In this document: positions 51,849 to 60,880 of the stretch, one piece after another
Position numbering within the stretch: position 1 is the first letter of the stretch
How the letters are laid out: every line of letters begins with the position of its first letter
DNA from: JBCBSZ01 sp039185015
GTDB taxonomy: Bacteria > Actinomycetota > Acidimicrobiia > Acidimicrobiales > Poriferisodalaceae
Length of the DNA stretch: 64,000 bases
Assembly (NCBI GenBank): GCA_039185015.1
Contig: JBCDAU010000017.1
Location: 48,468 to 112,467, forward strand
Reading direction: 5' to 3'
Notes under the pieces: model-generated
What the model saw: the letters and a program-made list of their open reading frames with translations, nothing else
Told to the model about the DNA's origin: nothing
The model's database searches: none
Program-made: the position numbers and the translations under genes

Positions 51849-52721
51849 TCAGGCGTCGTCGGCGGGGATCGGCCCGAGTCCCCGTCGACCAGCCTCGCGA
51901 ACGAGCGGCTCGTGGCGTCCGAACCGGCCTTGTCCGGGTTCGGCTCCCTCCCGGGAGCCCGATGTGAGACCTCCGTCGACCACCAGCGTGTGCCCGCTCA
52001 CGAAGCCAGCACGGTCTGAGCACAGCCAGACCGCGGCCTCGGCGACGTCGATCGCCAATCCCGGACGCCCCTTGAGCGGCGTGGCGCGGTCCGTGAAGTA
52101 GCCGAGCGCACGATCGGTGGCCGAGGGATCGCCATAGATCAGGTCGGCGTTCATCGGCGTGTTGTGCTTGCCGGGAGCGATGCCGCAGGCGCGCACGCCG
52201 AACGGTCCGAGCTCGGCGGCGAGGTTCTTCGTGAATCCGATGATCGCCGTCTTGGGCATGTTGTAGGCGTGCGGTCCAAGCCCGCCTTGGACTCCAGCGA
52301 TCGAACTCGTCGCGAGGATGCCCCCGCAACCCTGAGGCTTCATCACGCGGGCGGCATGTTTGGAGCCGAGGAACACGGACTTGAGCAGAACGTCCATGGT
52401 GAACTGCCACTCCTCGGTCGGCATCTCGTCGATCGGTCCCACGGCTCCGACGATGCCGGCGTTGTTGAACATGCAGTCGAGCTGACCCCACCGCTCGACC
52501 ACGAGATCCACGACACCGGCCACATCGTCCTCGCTCGTGACGTCGACGCGCATCGACACCGCCTGATCACCGAGCTCGGATGCGAGCGCATCGGCTCGGT
52601 CGAGCTGGACATCGGCGATCACCACGTGTGCGCCTTCGGCGACCATCGCGCGGCAGGTCGCCTCTCCGAAGCCGCTCGCCCCACCAGTCACAATCGCCGT
52701 GCGGCCGTCGAGTTCTCCCAT
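51849..52721 (-). CDS. Short-chain dehydrogenase/reductase
   Basis: 290 residues from ATG 52721 with AAGGTGA upstream. TGGASGFGE with Asp in VIADVQ (NAD preference), NNAGIVGAVGP, catalytic ATSSIAG ... YNMPKTA, IAPGKHNTP and VVDGG are visible. The Gly of the usual TGxxxGIG is kept but Ile is Phe, and the last ~30 residues extend beyond the fold. It resembles the 27162 SDR in several segments (NNAGI.GAVGP, KHAARVM), so the two are probably paralogues. No linked pathway genes nearby. Confidence 0.88.
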   Translation of the reverse strand: MGELDGRTAIVTGGASGFGEATCRAMVAEGAHVVIADVQLDRADALASELGDQAVSMRVDVTSEDDVAGVVDLVVERWGQLDCMFNNAGIVGAVGPIDEMPTEEWQFTMDVLLKSVFLGSKHAARVMKPQGCGGILATSSIAGVQGGLGPHAYNMPKTAIIGFTKNLAAELGPFGVRACGIAPGKHNTPMNADLIYGDPSATDRALGYFTDRATPLKGRPGLAIDVAEAAVWLCSDRAGFVSGHTLVVDGGLTSGSREGAEPGQGRFGRHEPLVREAGRRGLGPIPADDA

Positions 52722-53199
52722 GGATGTCACCTTCGCGATTCCGTCGTTCGTTGTTGGATGCCGTGGCGTGGGTGGCGACACTCGCAGCCGCGAGCTCGGC
52801 CCACCGCGCGACCGCATGCGCTCATCGCACGAGCGAGAACGCAACGGTCGCCCTCGGGTGGCCGTACTACCACGCCCCCGACGGAGCACGAGCGACGAGG
52901 CTGCCGTCGAGTCCCATCCGGCACCGTCGACTCCAGGTGCCGGGACACGCAGTGCGACCTGTGGTGAGCGGGCAGACGTCTCGTGGTTCCGCCGCCACGT
53001 CGAGCTGCTTCGCGCCGAGTGGGACCTCACTCGCTCGGCGGAGTTCGTGCCGGCCTCGACCGGTCGACACGACGAGTCCGACGGACAGCGGTCCGACCGA
53101 GGCCTTGCCGACCTGCCCGGGGTTCGCCACGGAGCTTCCGCTCTCGGGCTGGAGCGACGTCGTGTCGAGGTGGTCGTTGCGTGGACTAGTTTCGGGCTG
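52722..53199. other. Intergenic stretch without a convincing gene
   Basis: 478 bases upstream of the SDR. Open frames here are Arg/Ser/Pro-rich and lack ribosome binding sites or recognisable domains. No repeat or RNA gene seen. It may hold the divergent promoters and decayed sequence. Confidence 0.4.
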
Positions 53200-53517
53200 G
53201 TGTCTCAGCCGGTTCCAGGCTCAAGAGGGAGCCATCGGCGCGAGCCGCCCGGGCCGGTCACGGGCGGGCCCTCCCACGACGACGGCACTGCCGTCCAGAC
53301 CGCGGACGAGCTCGATCGTTGGGCGATGCAGCTTCGTCGTCTCGCCGGAACCATCGAGCTGACCGCCGAAGCACTTCGCCGGGCGGCGGCTCTCGCCCGG
53401 CGCTGGCTCCCGGTCGTGACCATGCTTCTCGCGGTACTCGTGGTGCTGGGCATGCTTCGGTATCGACGGCGCGGACAGCGAGGCCGCTCAGGAGATCGTG
53501 GCGCACCCAAGAGCTGA
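53200..53517 (+). CDS. Hypothetical single-helix membrane protein
   Basis: 105 residues from GTG 53200, seven bases after a -10-like TAGTTT (53187-53192), so a leaderless start is possible. The N-terminal ~40 residues are polar. Then comes an amphipathic stretch (DELDRWAMQLRRLAGTIELTAEALRRAAALARR), a membrane helix (LPVVTMLLAVLVVLGML) and a basic tail. It lies 60 bp before the Usp gene. The start could also be ATG 53326. No family recognised. Confidence 0.45.
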   Translation: MSQPVPGSRGSHRREPPGPVTGGPSHDDGTAVQTADELDRWAMQLRRLAGTIELTAEALRRAAALARRWLPVVTMLLAVLVVLGMLRYRRRGQRGRSGDRGAPKS

Positions 53518-53577
53518 TGGCGATGCGACTCCGGCCGCGCGACAGCCCGCTCGCCAGTCGACTCATGAAGGAGGAAC

Positions 53578-54402
53578 ATGGACGCGATCGTGGTCCCGAT
53601 CGGCGATCCGTCGGATGCGAGGCTCACCATCCGTTGCGCGTTCGCGGTGGCCCAGCGCATGCAGTGCCGGGTCGTTCTGACGAGTGTCTGCTCGTCAGCT
53701 GAGGTCGACCCGCGAGACCGGGCGTTGCGGGCCGCCGCGGTGCCGTTCGGCGATGTGGCTCCGTGGACCGTCACCGTCGTCGACGCCAGCTCCGACATCG
53801 TCAGCGGGACGCTCTCGGTCAGCGAGGCGCACAACGCCATGGTGTGCCTGCGTGTCAGCGATCGGGGGGCCGTCTCGCGGTGGTTGAGCGGAAGCGTGGC
53901 CGAGGATGTGATGCGCACGTCCCAGAGGCCGACCCTCTGCGTGGGGCCAGCGGTCACTCATGTTCCCCTTCTCGGCGAGGAGGTCGATGTCGTCGTCAGC
54001 ACCGATGACTCGCGAACGAGCGAGGTGGTCTTCGACGCGGCCTCCGCCTTCGCCGCAGGTGTCGGTGCCGCTTCCTGCGAGGTCGTGCAGGCCGTCGGCC
54101 CTGACGAGGATGTCGCCCCTTCGGGCGGTTCTCCTCCAACTCCGCTCCGGGACCGGGCGCGGAAGCACCTCGCGGAGGGCGTAGCCCGAATCGCTCGTCG
54201 GGGGGTCCGGGCGACCGCGCAGGTCCTCCCGGGACATCCCGAACGTGCGCTGGTCGCAGAGACGGTCCGGCAAGAGGCCGGGTTCATCGTGGTGGGCACC
54301 ACCGGCCGAACGGGGATCGGCCGAGTCACCGTTGGAAGCGTTGCCGCCGAGGTGGTGAGGCGGTCGCCGTGCCCAGTGCTCGTCGTTCCGACCTCCCGCT
54401 GA
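53578..54402 (+). CDS. Universal stress protein with two Usp domains
   Basis: 274 residues with AAGGAGG six bases before the ATG. Two UspA-type domains: the first (IVVPIGDPSDARLTIRCAFAVAQRM) is degenerate, the second ends in the nucleotide-binding signature VVGTTGRTGIGRVTVGSVAAEVVRRSPCPVLVVP with G-2x-G-9x-G(S/T). It probably binds ATP through the second domain. Common in stress or dormancy responses; no regulator is adjacent. Confidence 0.88.
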   Translation: MDAIVVPIGDPSDARLTIRCAFAVAQRMQCRVVLTSVCSSAEVDPRDRALRAAAVPFGDVAPWTVTVVDASSDIVSGTLSVSEAHNAMVCLRVSDRGAVSRWLSGSVAEDVMRTSQRPTLCVGPAVTHVPLLGEEVDVVVSTDDSRTSEVVFDAASAFAAGVGAASCEVVQAVGPDEDVAPSGGSPPTPLRDRARKHLAEGVARIARRGVRATAQVLPGHPERALVAETVRQEAGFIVVGTTGRTGIGRVTVGSVAAEVVRRSPCPVLVVPTSR

Positions 54403-54529
54403 TCCTTCGACCACCCGGTCGGGGGACCACGAGCCTCCCGCCGCAGATCGACGTCCACGACGCGGGGAGACACCCGGCGGATGTGGCGGCTCAGCGTCCG
54501 CGAGATCTCGATCGGGCTCCCACCCGGCC

Positions 54530-55102
54530 CTACAGCGGGAAGATCTGCTCGACGTTCGCCGTGATGATGGTGCGCTGAGACGACCATCGCCGCATGACCG
54601 TCTTCGCAGACGGCTCGCCGATGGCTCGTGCGGCGGCGTTGAACGCTCGGTGGTAGTGGGGTGCTGCCCTGAGTCGCTGCGTCGTGGTGAGGCCGGCGAC
54701 GTGGACGACATCCCACGGCGGCAGGGTCTGATCGTCGACGAGGCGCTCGGAGACCTCCACGCCGAGGAAGCGTCCGAAGCGGTCGTGCTCGAAGAGCCGC
54801 CGCACCGCCGGTCCGGAGAACTGGGTCTGGCTGGCGTAGTACTCCTCGCGGGACCTGGGGTGGGACGAGATGTACTCGATGCTCTGCCGGAGTCGTGCTT
54901 CCTGGCCGTCCCGTGGCGGATCGATCATGTCCAGCCCGGGCTGGACGCGCACTGCGTCGAGACGGCGCAGGCCGGCCGGGTTCGAGGCGACGACCGAGCG
55001 CGCGAGTCGTCGATCCTCGCCGTCGTCGGCGCCCTCGGGCCCGAGCAACAGGATCCAACTCGTCCAGCCGGAGAGCTGTCGTGGCTGCCGTCGGTGTCGC
55101 AA
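54530..55102 (-). CDS. Hypothetical protein, possibly truncated at its start
   Basis: 190 residues. The C-terminal ~120 residues (REEYYASQTQFSGPAVRRLFE, FLGVEVSERL, LPPWDVVHVAGL, AFNAAARAIGEPSAKTVM) read like a real helical protein with normal codon use. The first ~15 residues are less convincing, and the gene abuts the broken 5' end of the RHS gene at about 55120, so a deletion may have removed the real start. No family recognised. Confidence 0.45.
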   Translation of the reverse strand: MRHRRQPRQLSGWTSWILLLGPEGADDGEDRRLARSVVASNPAGLRRLDAVRVQPGLDMIDPPRDGQEARLRQSIEYISSHPRSREEYYASQTQFSGPAVRRLFEHDRFGRFLGVEVSERLVDDQTLPPWDVVHVAGLTTTQRLRAAPHYHRAFNAAARAIGEPSAKTVMRRWSSQRTIITANVEQIFPL

Positions 55103-55121
55103 TGCGACGACGACCTCGACC

Positions 55122-58100
55122 GTGTGCGCCGTCGGATCGAACTCTTCGACAGTCGATCCCGAAGGGCACCGGATCGAGCTCCGCTACGACACCGGTGGTC
55201 GCGACCCTGTCCACGGCTTGATCACCGAACGCATCGAAGATCCCGCCGGTCTCAACCTGCGCACCATCACCGAGTACGAGTCCGTCACTACGGGCTTCAA
55301 CCGAGCAGTCGCCCGCCAGCTCCCTGCTCACGCAGGAACATCTGTCGAGACGACCTACAGCTACTGGGGTGACACATCGACCCCGAACAGCAACTGTGGG
55401 GTCGGGACCGTGAACCAGGCAGGGCGACTCCGGACCACGACCGAGACCTCAGGGATCACCCGCGAGGTTCGCTACGACACCTGGGGCCGCATCGCCGGCA
55501 CCCGAACTAATGGCGGAGACTGGGGGTGCGTCACTCGCGACGGCCAGGGCCGACCGTTGACGACCCAGGTCGTCGAGGCGGATGGCACCGGAGTTGAGCG
55601 CACCATTCGCAACGACTACGCCGTCGGGGGAAACCCTCTGGTCACCGCCATCTGGGACACGGTTGGCACTGGCACCACCCCCTACCTGTCGGGATCGCCC
55701 AACGGAGGGCGCATCACCACCGAGGTCGACCTCCTGGGCCGAGTCGTCTCCTCCACGGATGTCTGGGGCACGACTACGACGATGACCTATGACCGGGCTG
55801 GGCGCATCACTGAGACCACCGGCCCCGGCGGTACCGTCACGAGAACGTGGGACAACCGGGGACGCCTGGCCAGCACTGCTCGAGATGGCCAGACCCTCGC
55901 TAACGGCTTCCAGTACGATAGCGACGGGCGCCTCACCGGCATCGCCTACCCCGAGCCCGGGCTCACCGCCACGCTCGGCTACGACAACAACGGCTCACTC
56001 GACGAGGTGACCTGGCGCCAAGGCACCACGGTGATCACCTCCGATGAGGTCACCCGCGGCGAAGCCGGCCGCATTATCGACCAGCTCATCGACGGCGTCG
56101 ACAGCCGTCCGGGCGGTGACAACTACCTCTACGACGATGCCGGACGCCTCACGACTGCATTCGTTGCCGGTCAACGCCATGACTACAGCTACGGCACCAC
56201 TAGTGGTTGCGCGGTAGGGGACAACACCGACGCAGGGCGCAACACGAACCGGACCAGTTGGAGCATCAATCCGGACACCTCGACCAGCACCTCCGCCGGG
56301 CCCGTCGTCGCGACCTACTGCTACGACGATGGCGATCGACTCACCGCCACCACCGACCCAGAGCTCGGCGGCAGCATCGGCTACGACGGCCGCGGCAACA
56401 CCACCAGTCTCGCCGGCGACACCCGTACCTACGACGGCGCCGACCGCCACACCGGCACCACCAACGGTCCCAACGCTGTCACCTACACCTACGACGCGGC
56501 AGGCGCCGTGGTCGAGCGCACACAAGCCGGCCCAGGCACCTCAGGATCGTCGGTCAACACGACCCAAGCAGCCACACCCGAAGAACCAAGCAACGAACCC
56601 CAACCAGCGGCGACGGAGATCTCACTCACCACCGACACCCTCACCAGCCCACCGGACGACTCGGATCAGGACGGGTCAATCGACGCGCTCGTAAGCGGTG
56701 CGTCCACGGTGTCGGTGTTGTTGGTGGTGGACACGGTGCCGTTGCCGGCGATGTCGGGTGATCTTGCAGTGCATGATCATCTCGAGGCCGCCGGGTACGT
56801 GGTGGTCGAGCAGGAAGAGTCGGCATTCACGATCGCGAACGCTGAGACCCATGACCTGGTGATGATCTCGACCACGGTCGACCCGACCCCGCTTGAGGCG
56901 CTCCCCATCGAAGACCTCACCGTTCCGGTGATGCTGTGGGAGCACAACCTGTTCAACGACATGTTGATGTCCACGGCCAACAACGCGCTGCAAAGCTCGG
57001 AAGACACCATCACCATCGTCGACGCCTCTCACCCCCTTGCTGGCGGGTACACCGGTGACGTCCTGGTCGTCGACAACGACACGCATGCGATGAGCCGCAC
57101 CAACGCCCCCTCCGGGGCGATCGAAGCCGCCCGGGTCACCGGGACCAGCAACAAGAGCTCGATCTGGGGCTACGACACCGGCGACACGCTCACCGACGGC
57201 ACCACCACCGAACCAGCCCGACGGGTCGGCTGGTGGTGGTCAGCCAACCAGCCCACCGACACCAACGCCGATGGCTGGGCCCTGTTCGACACCGCCGTCG
57301 ACTGGCTCGCCGGACCACCCGGCGGTGGGGGAGGACCCACCAACACCGCCCCGACCGTCTCCGCCACCGCGAGTGCTGGTATCGACAACGGTGACGGGAC
57401 CTGGACCATCACCCTCGACGGGACCGTCGGCGACGACGGGCTTCCCAACCCGCCCGCCACCGTGACCCAGACCTGGGCAGAAGACACCAAGCCCGCCGGT
57501 GCCATCGTCAACATCACCTCCACCAGCTCCGAAGACACCACCGCCATCGTCAACACCGCCGGCGACTACACCTTCACCCTCACCGCCAACGACACCGCCC
57601 TCACCACCACCACCACCACCAACACCGCCACCGCCTCGGCTGGCACCGGCAGCACCGAGACGGTCAGATACGCCGCCGACGGAACGACACTTGACACCAG
57701 CGGAAACACTCTGGACCGGGTTCTCTCATTGCCCGGCGGCGCGCTCATGACCACGCGCGGTGCCACCAACACCTACGCCTTGCCCAACGTCCACGGCGAC
57801 CTCGTCGCGATCACCGACAGCAGCGGCACCAAGCAAGGCGTCACCAATATCTACGACCCTTGGGGCAACCCACTCACAGCCAACATCGTCGACACCCATA
57901 CCGGCGACTTTGACGCTGGATGGGTCGGCCAGAACGGCATCTTGACCGATAGCATCTCAGGCCTCACCCCTACGATCAGTATGGGCGCACGCGCTTATGT
58001 TCCCCGCCTCGGGCGATTCCTCGAAGTCGACCCGGTCCAAGGCGGGACGCTGACTAACGACTACGCCTACGTACGAGACCCCATCAACCAGTACGACCTC

Positions 58101-58619
58101 ACGGGACGATGCGCATTCGGAATCAAGGTCTGCCCAGAGTTCATAGAGACAGGCATCGAGATCCTTGAAGAGTTGGGTGAAGGGGCCCGGGATGCTGCCG
58201 TGGATGGCGGTTCGTGGGTCATACGCCAGGGCGTCAATCAACGTGGGAACATCGCAACAGGACTTGGTCTCGTCAGCCTCTTCACCTGCCCACTCTGCGG
58301 GCTCACTGCGGCGGTCATCACTGGTTTCGATGCTGGTATCGCCTGCATCAGGGGGGACGACTTCGGCTGCGTAGCAGGAGCAGTAGGAGCGACGGCGGGC
58401 GTCTTGGCCCCGATAGCCGCAGCCGGTGCCAGCGGCGCTCGAGCGCTTCAGGCCGGAGCGGATTTCTTTCCCGTCCGTACCATTGGTCGAGGCTTCGGTC
58501 TGATTGCGCGAGGCTACGAGATTCTCGACCCGGTCGCACGCATTACAAGCGTCGTCGCTGACATCACCAACCAAGTCAGAGACGCCTTGTCTCCCAGGCG
58601 TCCGCAAGGAGTCAGATGA
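55122..58619 (+). pseudogene. RHS/YD-repeat protein, 5'-truncated, with inserted domains
   Basis: About 1165 codons open from a GTG at 55122. RHS sequence begins abruptly near 55145 (VDPEGHRIELRYD) with no signal or N-terminal domain, so the front is lost. YD repeats run to ~56500 (YDTWGRIAG, YDRAGRITETT, YDSDGRLTGI, YDGRGNTTSL). Codons ~500-730 are a Rossmann-like domain (VSVLLVVDTVPLP, HDHLEAAGYVVVEQ, LWEHNLFNDML) and ~735-845 an Ig/PKD-like domain (APTVSATASAG, AGDYTFTLTAND). The RHS core GARAYVPRLGRFLEVDPV ... DPINQYDLTGR ends at ~58110. The 170-residue tail is Cys-containing then Gly/Ala-hydrophobic (variable toxin region). No internal stops, so the rest could still be translated if a promoter exists. 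Confidence 0.7.
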
Positions 58620-59077
58620 CAAAGGTTCCTTCAGCAATGAGTCGTGTCAGTCCTGGTCTCGCGCGTTGGACCTCAGGAAAGGCCCGGCAGATTGCCAGGA
58701 CTTCATCAGGTGCCGGAATCGTCATATCGTCCCACTACCCCTCCCCCTACTTCGGCGCAGGGCTAGTGATCGATCCCGAGATCTATGTGCTATTGGACGG
58801 CAAACTCGTCTACTCTGATGGTTGGTCGCGAGCCGGCCGGGTGGTGGGTGCTCAGTTTGTACCGGCTACTGGTCGTAGGTCGCTCGAGGTTCGTGCGGGC
58901 ATGCCGCCGCGCAGACTCAGTTCCGGACGTCTACTATGTAGCAGTTCAGTCCTAGTTCCAGAGGCCGAAGATCGAGTTGCCTGGCTCCGAATCTTCCCTG
59001 CCATCAGGTGGTTGCTGTTGTTTCGCCTCCGGCCAACGAGGTGCCATGCGACCGTCCTGGAAAGGAACCCACGCTAG
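58616..59077 (+). CDS. Small protein after RHS tail, candidate immunity protein (doubtful)
   Basis: 153 residues. The ATG overlaps the RHS stop by 4 bp and has AAGGAG five bases upstream, inside the RHS end, the placement expected for an immunity gene. The first ~70 residues (GIVISSHYPSPYFGAGLVIDPEIYVLLDGKLVYSD) look structured. After about residue 75 the sequence turns Arg/Ser-rich and may be out of frame, so the gene may be frameshifted. No family recognised. Confidence 0.4.
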   Translation: MTKVPSAMSRVSPGLARWTSGKARQIARTSSGAGIVISSHYPSPYFGAGLVIDPEIYVLLDGKLVYSDGWSRAGRVVGAQFVPATGRRSLEVRAGMPPRRLSSGRLLCSSSVLVPEAEDRVAWLRIFPAIRWLLLFRLRPTRCHATVLERNPR

Positions 59078-59191
59078 TGCTTGGTCCCATGAATGCACTG
59101 GACAGTCGGGCGGGGTCCAGCATTGTGTTCCGTCCATCGGTCTGGCAGCTGAACGAGTGAGGGTGACCTGGACCCTGTGGTCGTTGTCGGT

Positions 59192-59269
59192 TCAGGTCGG
59201 GTGTTTGTCCCGCCAGCTGGTGGCGACTTCGGTGGGGGTTCGATAGCCGATCGCGGAGTAGGTTGACCC
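59192..59269 (-). mobile_element. IS3-family transposase remnant (C-terminal end of orfB)
   Basis: On the minus strand STYSAIGYRTPTEVATSW and a stop match the last residues of IS3-type integrase-like transposases (SALGYxTPxEFE). The sequence upstream in this frame is not transposase-like. Only the tail of an element remains. Confidence 0.55.
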
Positions 59270-59281
59270 GGTTCGTGGACA

Positions 59282-59314
59282 CCTGCTCCCGGCTGTAGTC
59301 CTATGGGAAGCAGG
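59282..59314. repeat. Inverted repeat between IS3 remnants
   Basis: CCTGCTCCC (59282-59290) pairs with GGGAAGCAGG (59305-59314) with one bulge. It lies between the minus-strand orfB tail and the plus-strand orfA start, so it may derive from terminal inverted repeats of IS3-type elements. Confidence 0.4.
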
Positions 59315-59319
59315 CACGG

Positions 59320-60050
59320 ATGGGTCGTCCGAGCAAGCTCCCGCCGGAGTTCCGGCGGGAGCCAGTGCAGCGCATCTGAGCTCTGCTCGCCCGCAAGCCG
59401 AAGTGGCCGGTCCCCGGGGCGTAGTGGACGGTCGTTGGCGGCGTGGGTGAAGCAGGTCCGCCGCTATGTGGAGCCGGTGGCGCTCGATGCCGACGAGCGT
59501 GCCGAGCACGTGCGGCTCCGCCGGGAAGAACCGGGATCTGAGGATCGATCGGGAGATCCGGCGTTGGGCAGCCTCCTATCTCCCCAGGAGACGACCAGGT
59601 GAGCCGGCGGATCGTCTGTGATCATGTCGACCAGTACCTGGTCGCTCGCCCCGTCTCCGGCGGGGTGTCTCGCTTGAGCTATCACGCGGCCCGATCCTGT
59701 CCACTGTTGGATCGATACTTCGCCGACGTCGAAATCGCGAAGCAGATCTACGAGATCCATACCGGCTCTCACTGGACCTACGGCGCTCCGAGAGTCGATG
59801 GGCAGCTCCAGCACGCCGGACGACACCACAGCACCAAAGCGGGTCGCTCGCATCATGGCCGAGTGCAGGCTGGTCGGTGCTCGGTCGCAAGCGCCGGACT
59901 TCGAGTACGACCTCACTCCGCCCACGGCTACCTCACCCCCAAGCGAGTTCGCCGAGGCCTGGACCTACCGACACCGACCCCACCCGCAGCGGCTGGACCG
60001 ATCGTCGAAGGCCCTCGCAGCCTGCACGACATCCGTCGGTGCGTGATGTG
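59320..60050 (+). pseudogene. Decayed IS3-family element, orfA and start of orfB
   Basis: MGRPSKLPPEFRREPVQRI from 59320 matches the start of IS3 orfA, followed by a stop. A second frame near 59530-59600 gives RDLRIDREIRRWAASYLPRRRPGE, the orfA end. orfB begins near 59600 (DHVDQYLVARPVSGGVSRLSYH, YEIHTGSHWTYGAPRVDGQL). A frameshift near 59830 continues as RVARIMAECRLVGARSQ. The DDE catalytic region is missing. The element is non-functional. Confidence 0.65.
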
Positions 60051-60502
60051 TGGCGCGAGCACGAGATCACCGAGGTCTTCGCACCACCAGTGGCGCGATC
60101 CGCTCTTGGAGGGTGGCGAGGACGCGTTGCGGCACACGAACGAGAAGGAGGCAGAAGGCACCGGCTTCGCGATTGCGAAGAAGCGGATCGCTCAGCAGGA
60201 GCAGCCGTAGGGCCGCAACCCGCTGCACCGGCATCCCGGGCTGTGCCGGTGCGTGCCATGAAGTGGTGTCTGACCTGGGAGGACGCGTGGCCGGTGTGCC
60301 AACTGCCGCCCATGCATTTCGCCGAACTCCGACGCGTTCGTTAGTAACTCGTGAGCATCCGCTGGCCATCGACGGCCTCGGAAGTTGGTCGAAGCGTCAG
60401 TCGGCCCCGACCGGCCCGGTGTGGGTGCGTCACTTAACGAGTGGGCACGGCCTCTTCTTCCTACACGCGACCGCCCCTTCCACCGAGCCGGCCGGAGGCA
60501 CG
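60051..60502. other. Stretch without a convincing gene
   Basis: About 450 bases between the IS3 remnant and the excisionase-like gene. Open frames exist on both strands but are Arg/Ser/Pro-rich with no ribosome binding site or motif. Probably decayed mobile DNA. Confidence 0.4.
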
Positions 60503-60712
60503 ATGCTGGACGAACTCCCGATGTTCATGACCGTCGATCAGGCTGCCCGAGCGCTCCAACTCGGCCGTACGACCACCTACGAGCTCACGGTCGAGTGGGA
60601 GACCACCAACCGACGTTCCGGCCTTCCATTCGTCAGGTTCGGACGTCAGAAGCGCATCCCTCGCGAAGCTCTCGCCGACTACGTCCGGGGACGGATCGAG
60701 CCGTCCGGTTGA
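60503..60712 (+). CDS. Excisionase-like helix-turn-helix protein
   Basis: 69 residues from ATG with GGAGG four bases upstream. MFMTVDQAARALQLGRTTTYELTVEW and FVRFGRQKRIPREALADYVRG fit the MerR-like winged helix of excisionase/AlpA-type DNA-binding proteins. These direct excision of integrated elements or regulate them. No integrase is in the window. It converges with the JAB-E1 gene. A longer in-frame reading upstream lacks a start signal. Confidence 0.75.
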   Translation: MLDELPMFMTVDQAARALQLGRTTTYELTVEWETTNRRSGLPFVRFGRQKRIPREALADYVRGRIEPSG

Positions 60713-60714
60713 AA

Positions 60715-60727
60715 CGCCCGGCGGGCG
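60715..60727. terminator. Short GC palindrome between convergent genes
   Basis: CGCCCG-G-CGGGCG lies 2 bp after the stop of the excisionase-like gene, in the 168-bp gap before the end of the JAB-E1 gene. Weak terminator candidate. Confidence 0.25.
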
Positions 60728-60880
60728 AGGCAGAGCGTCGGTGATGTGGCTGGTCGATGAACTGGACTCCGGTACCGGCTCTGGGTCTCGGGTGAGCACG
60801 CGTCGGGCTGGCGGCGCAAGAAGCTGTTGATGATCTCGCCGAGGGCCGGTCGGGCCATCGGTTCGGAACGGTCACGCTGT

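Noticed and set aside
54870..55121. Upstream extension of the RHS frame
   Set aside because: This part is antisense to the 54530-55102 gene and lacks YD-repeat character; the RHS sequence begins near 55145.
58952..59137. 61-residue minus-strand frame with several Trp
   Set aside because: No ribosome binding site or homology I can recognise, and it overlaps the doubtful gene at 58616 and decayed DNA.
60061..60344. Several overlapping open frames on both strands
   Set aside because: Arg/Ser/Pro-rich, no start signals and no domain; treated as decayed mobile DNA.
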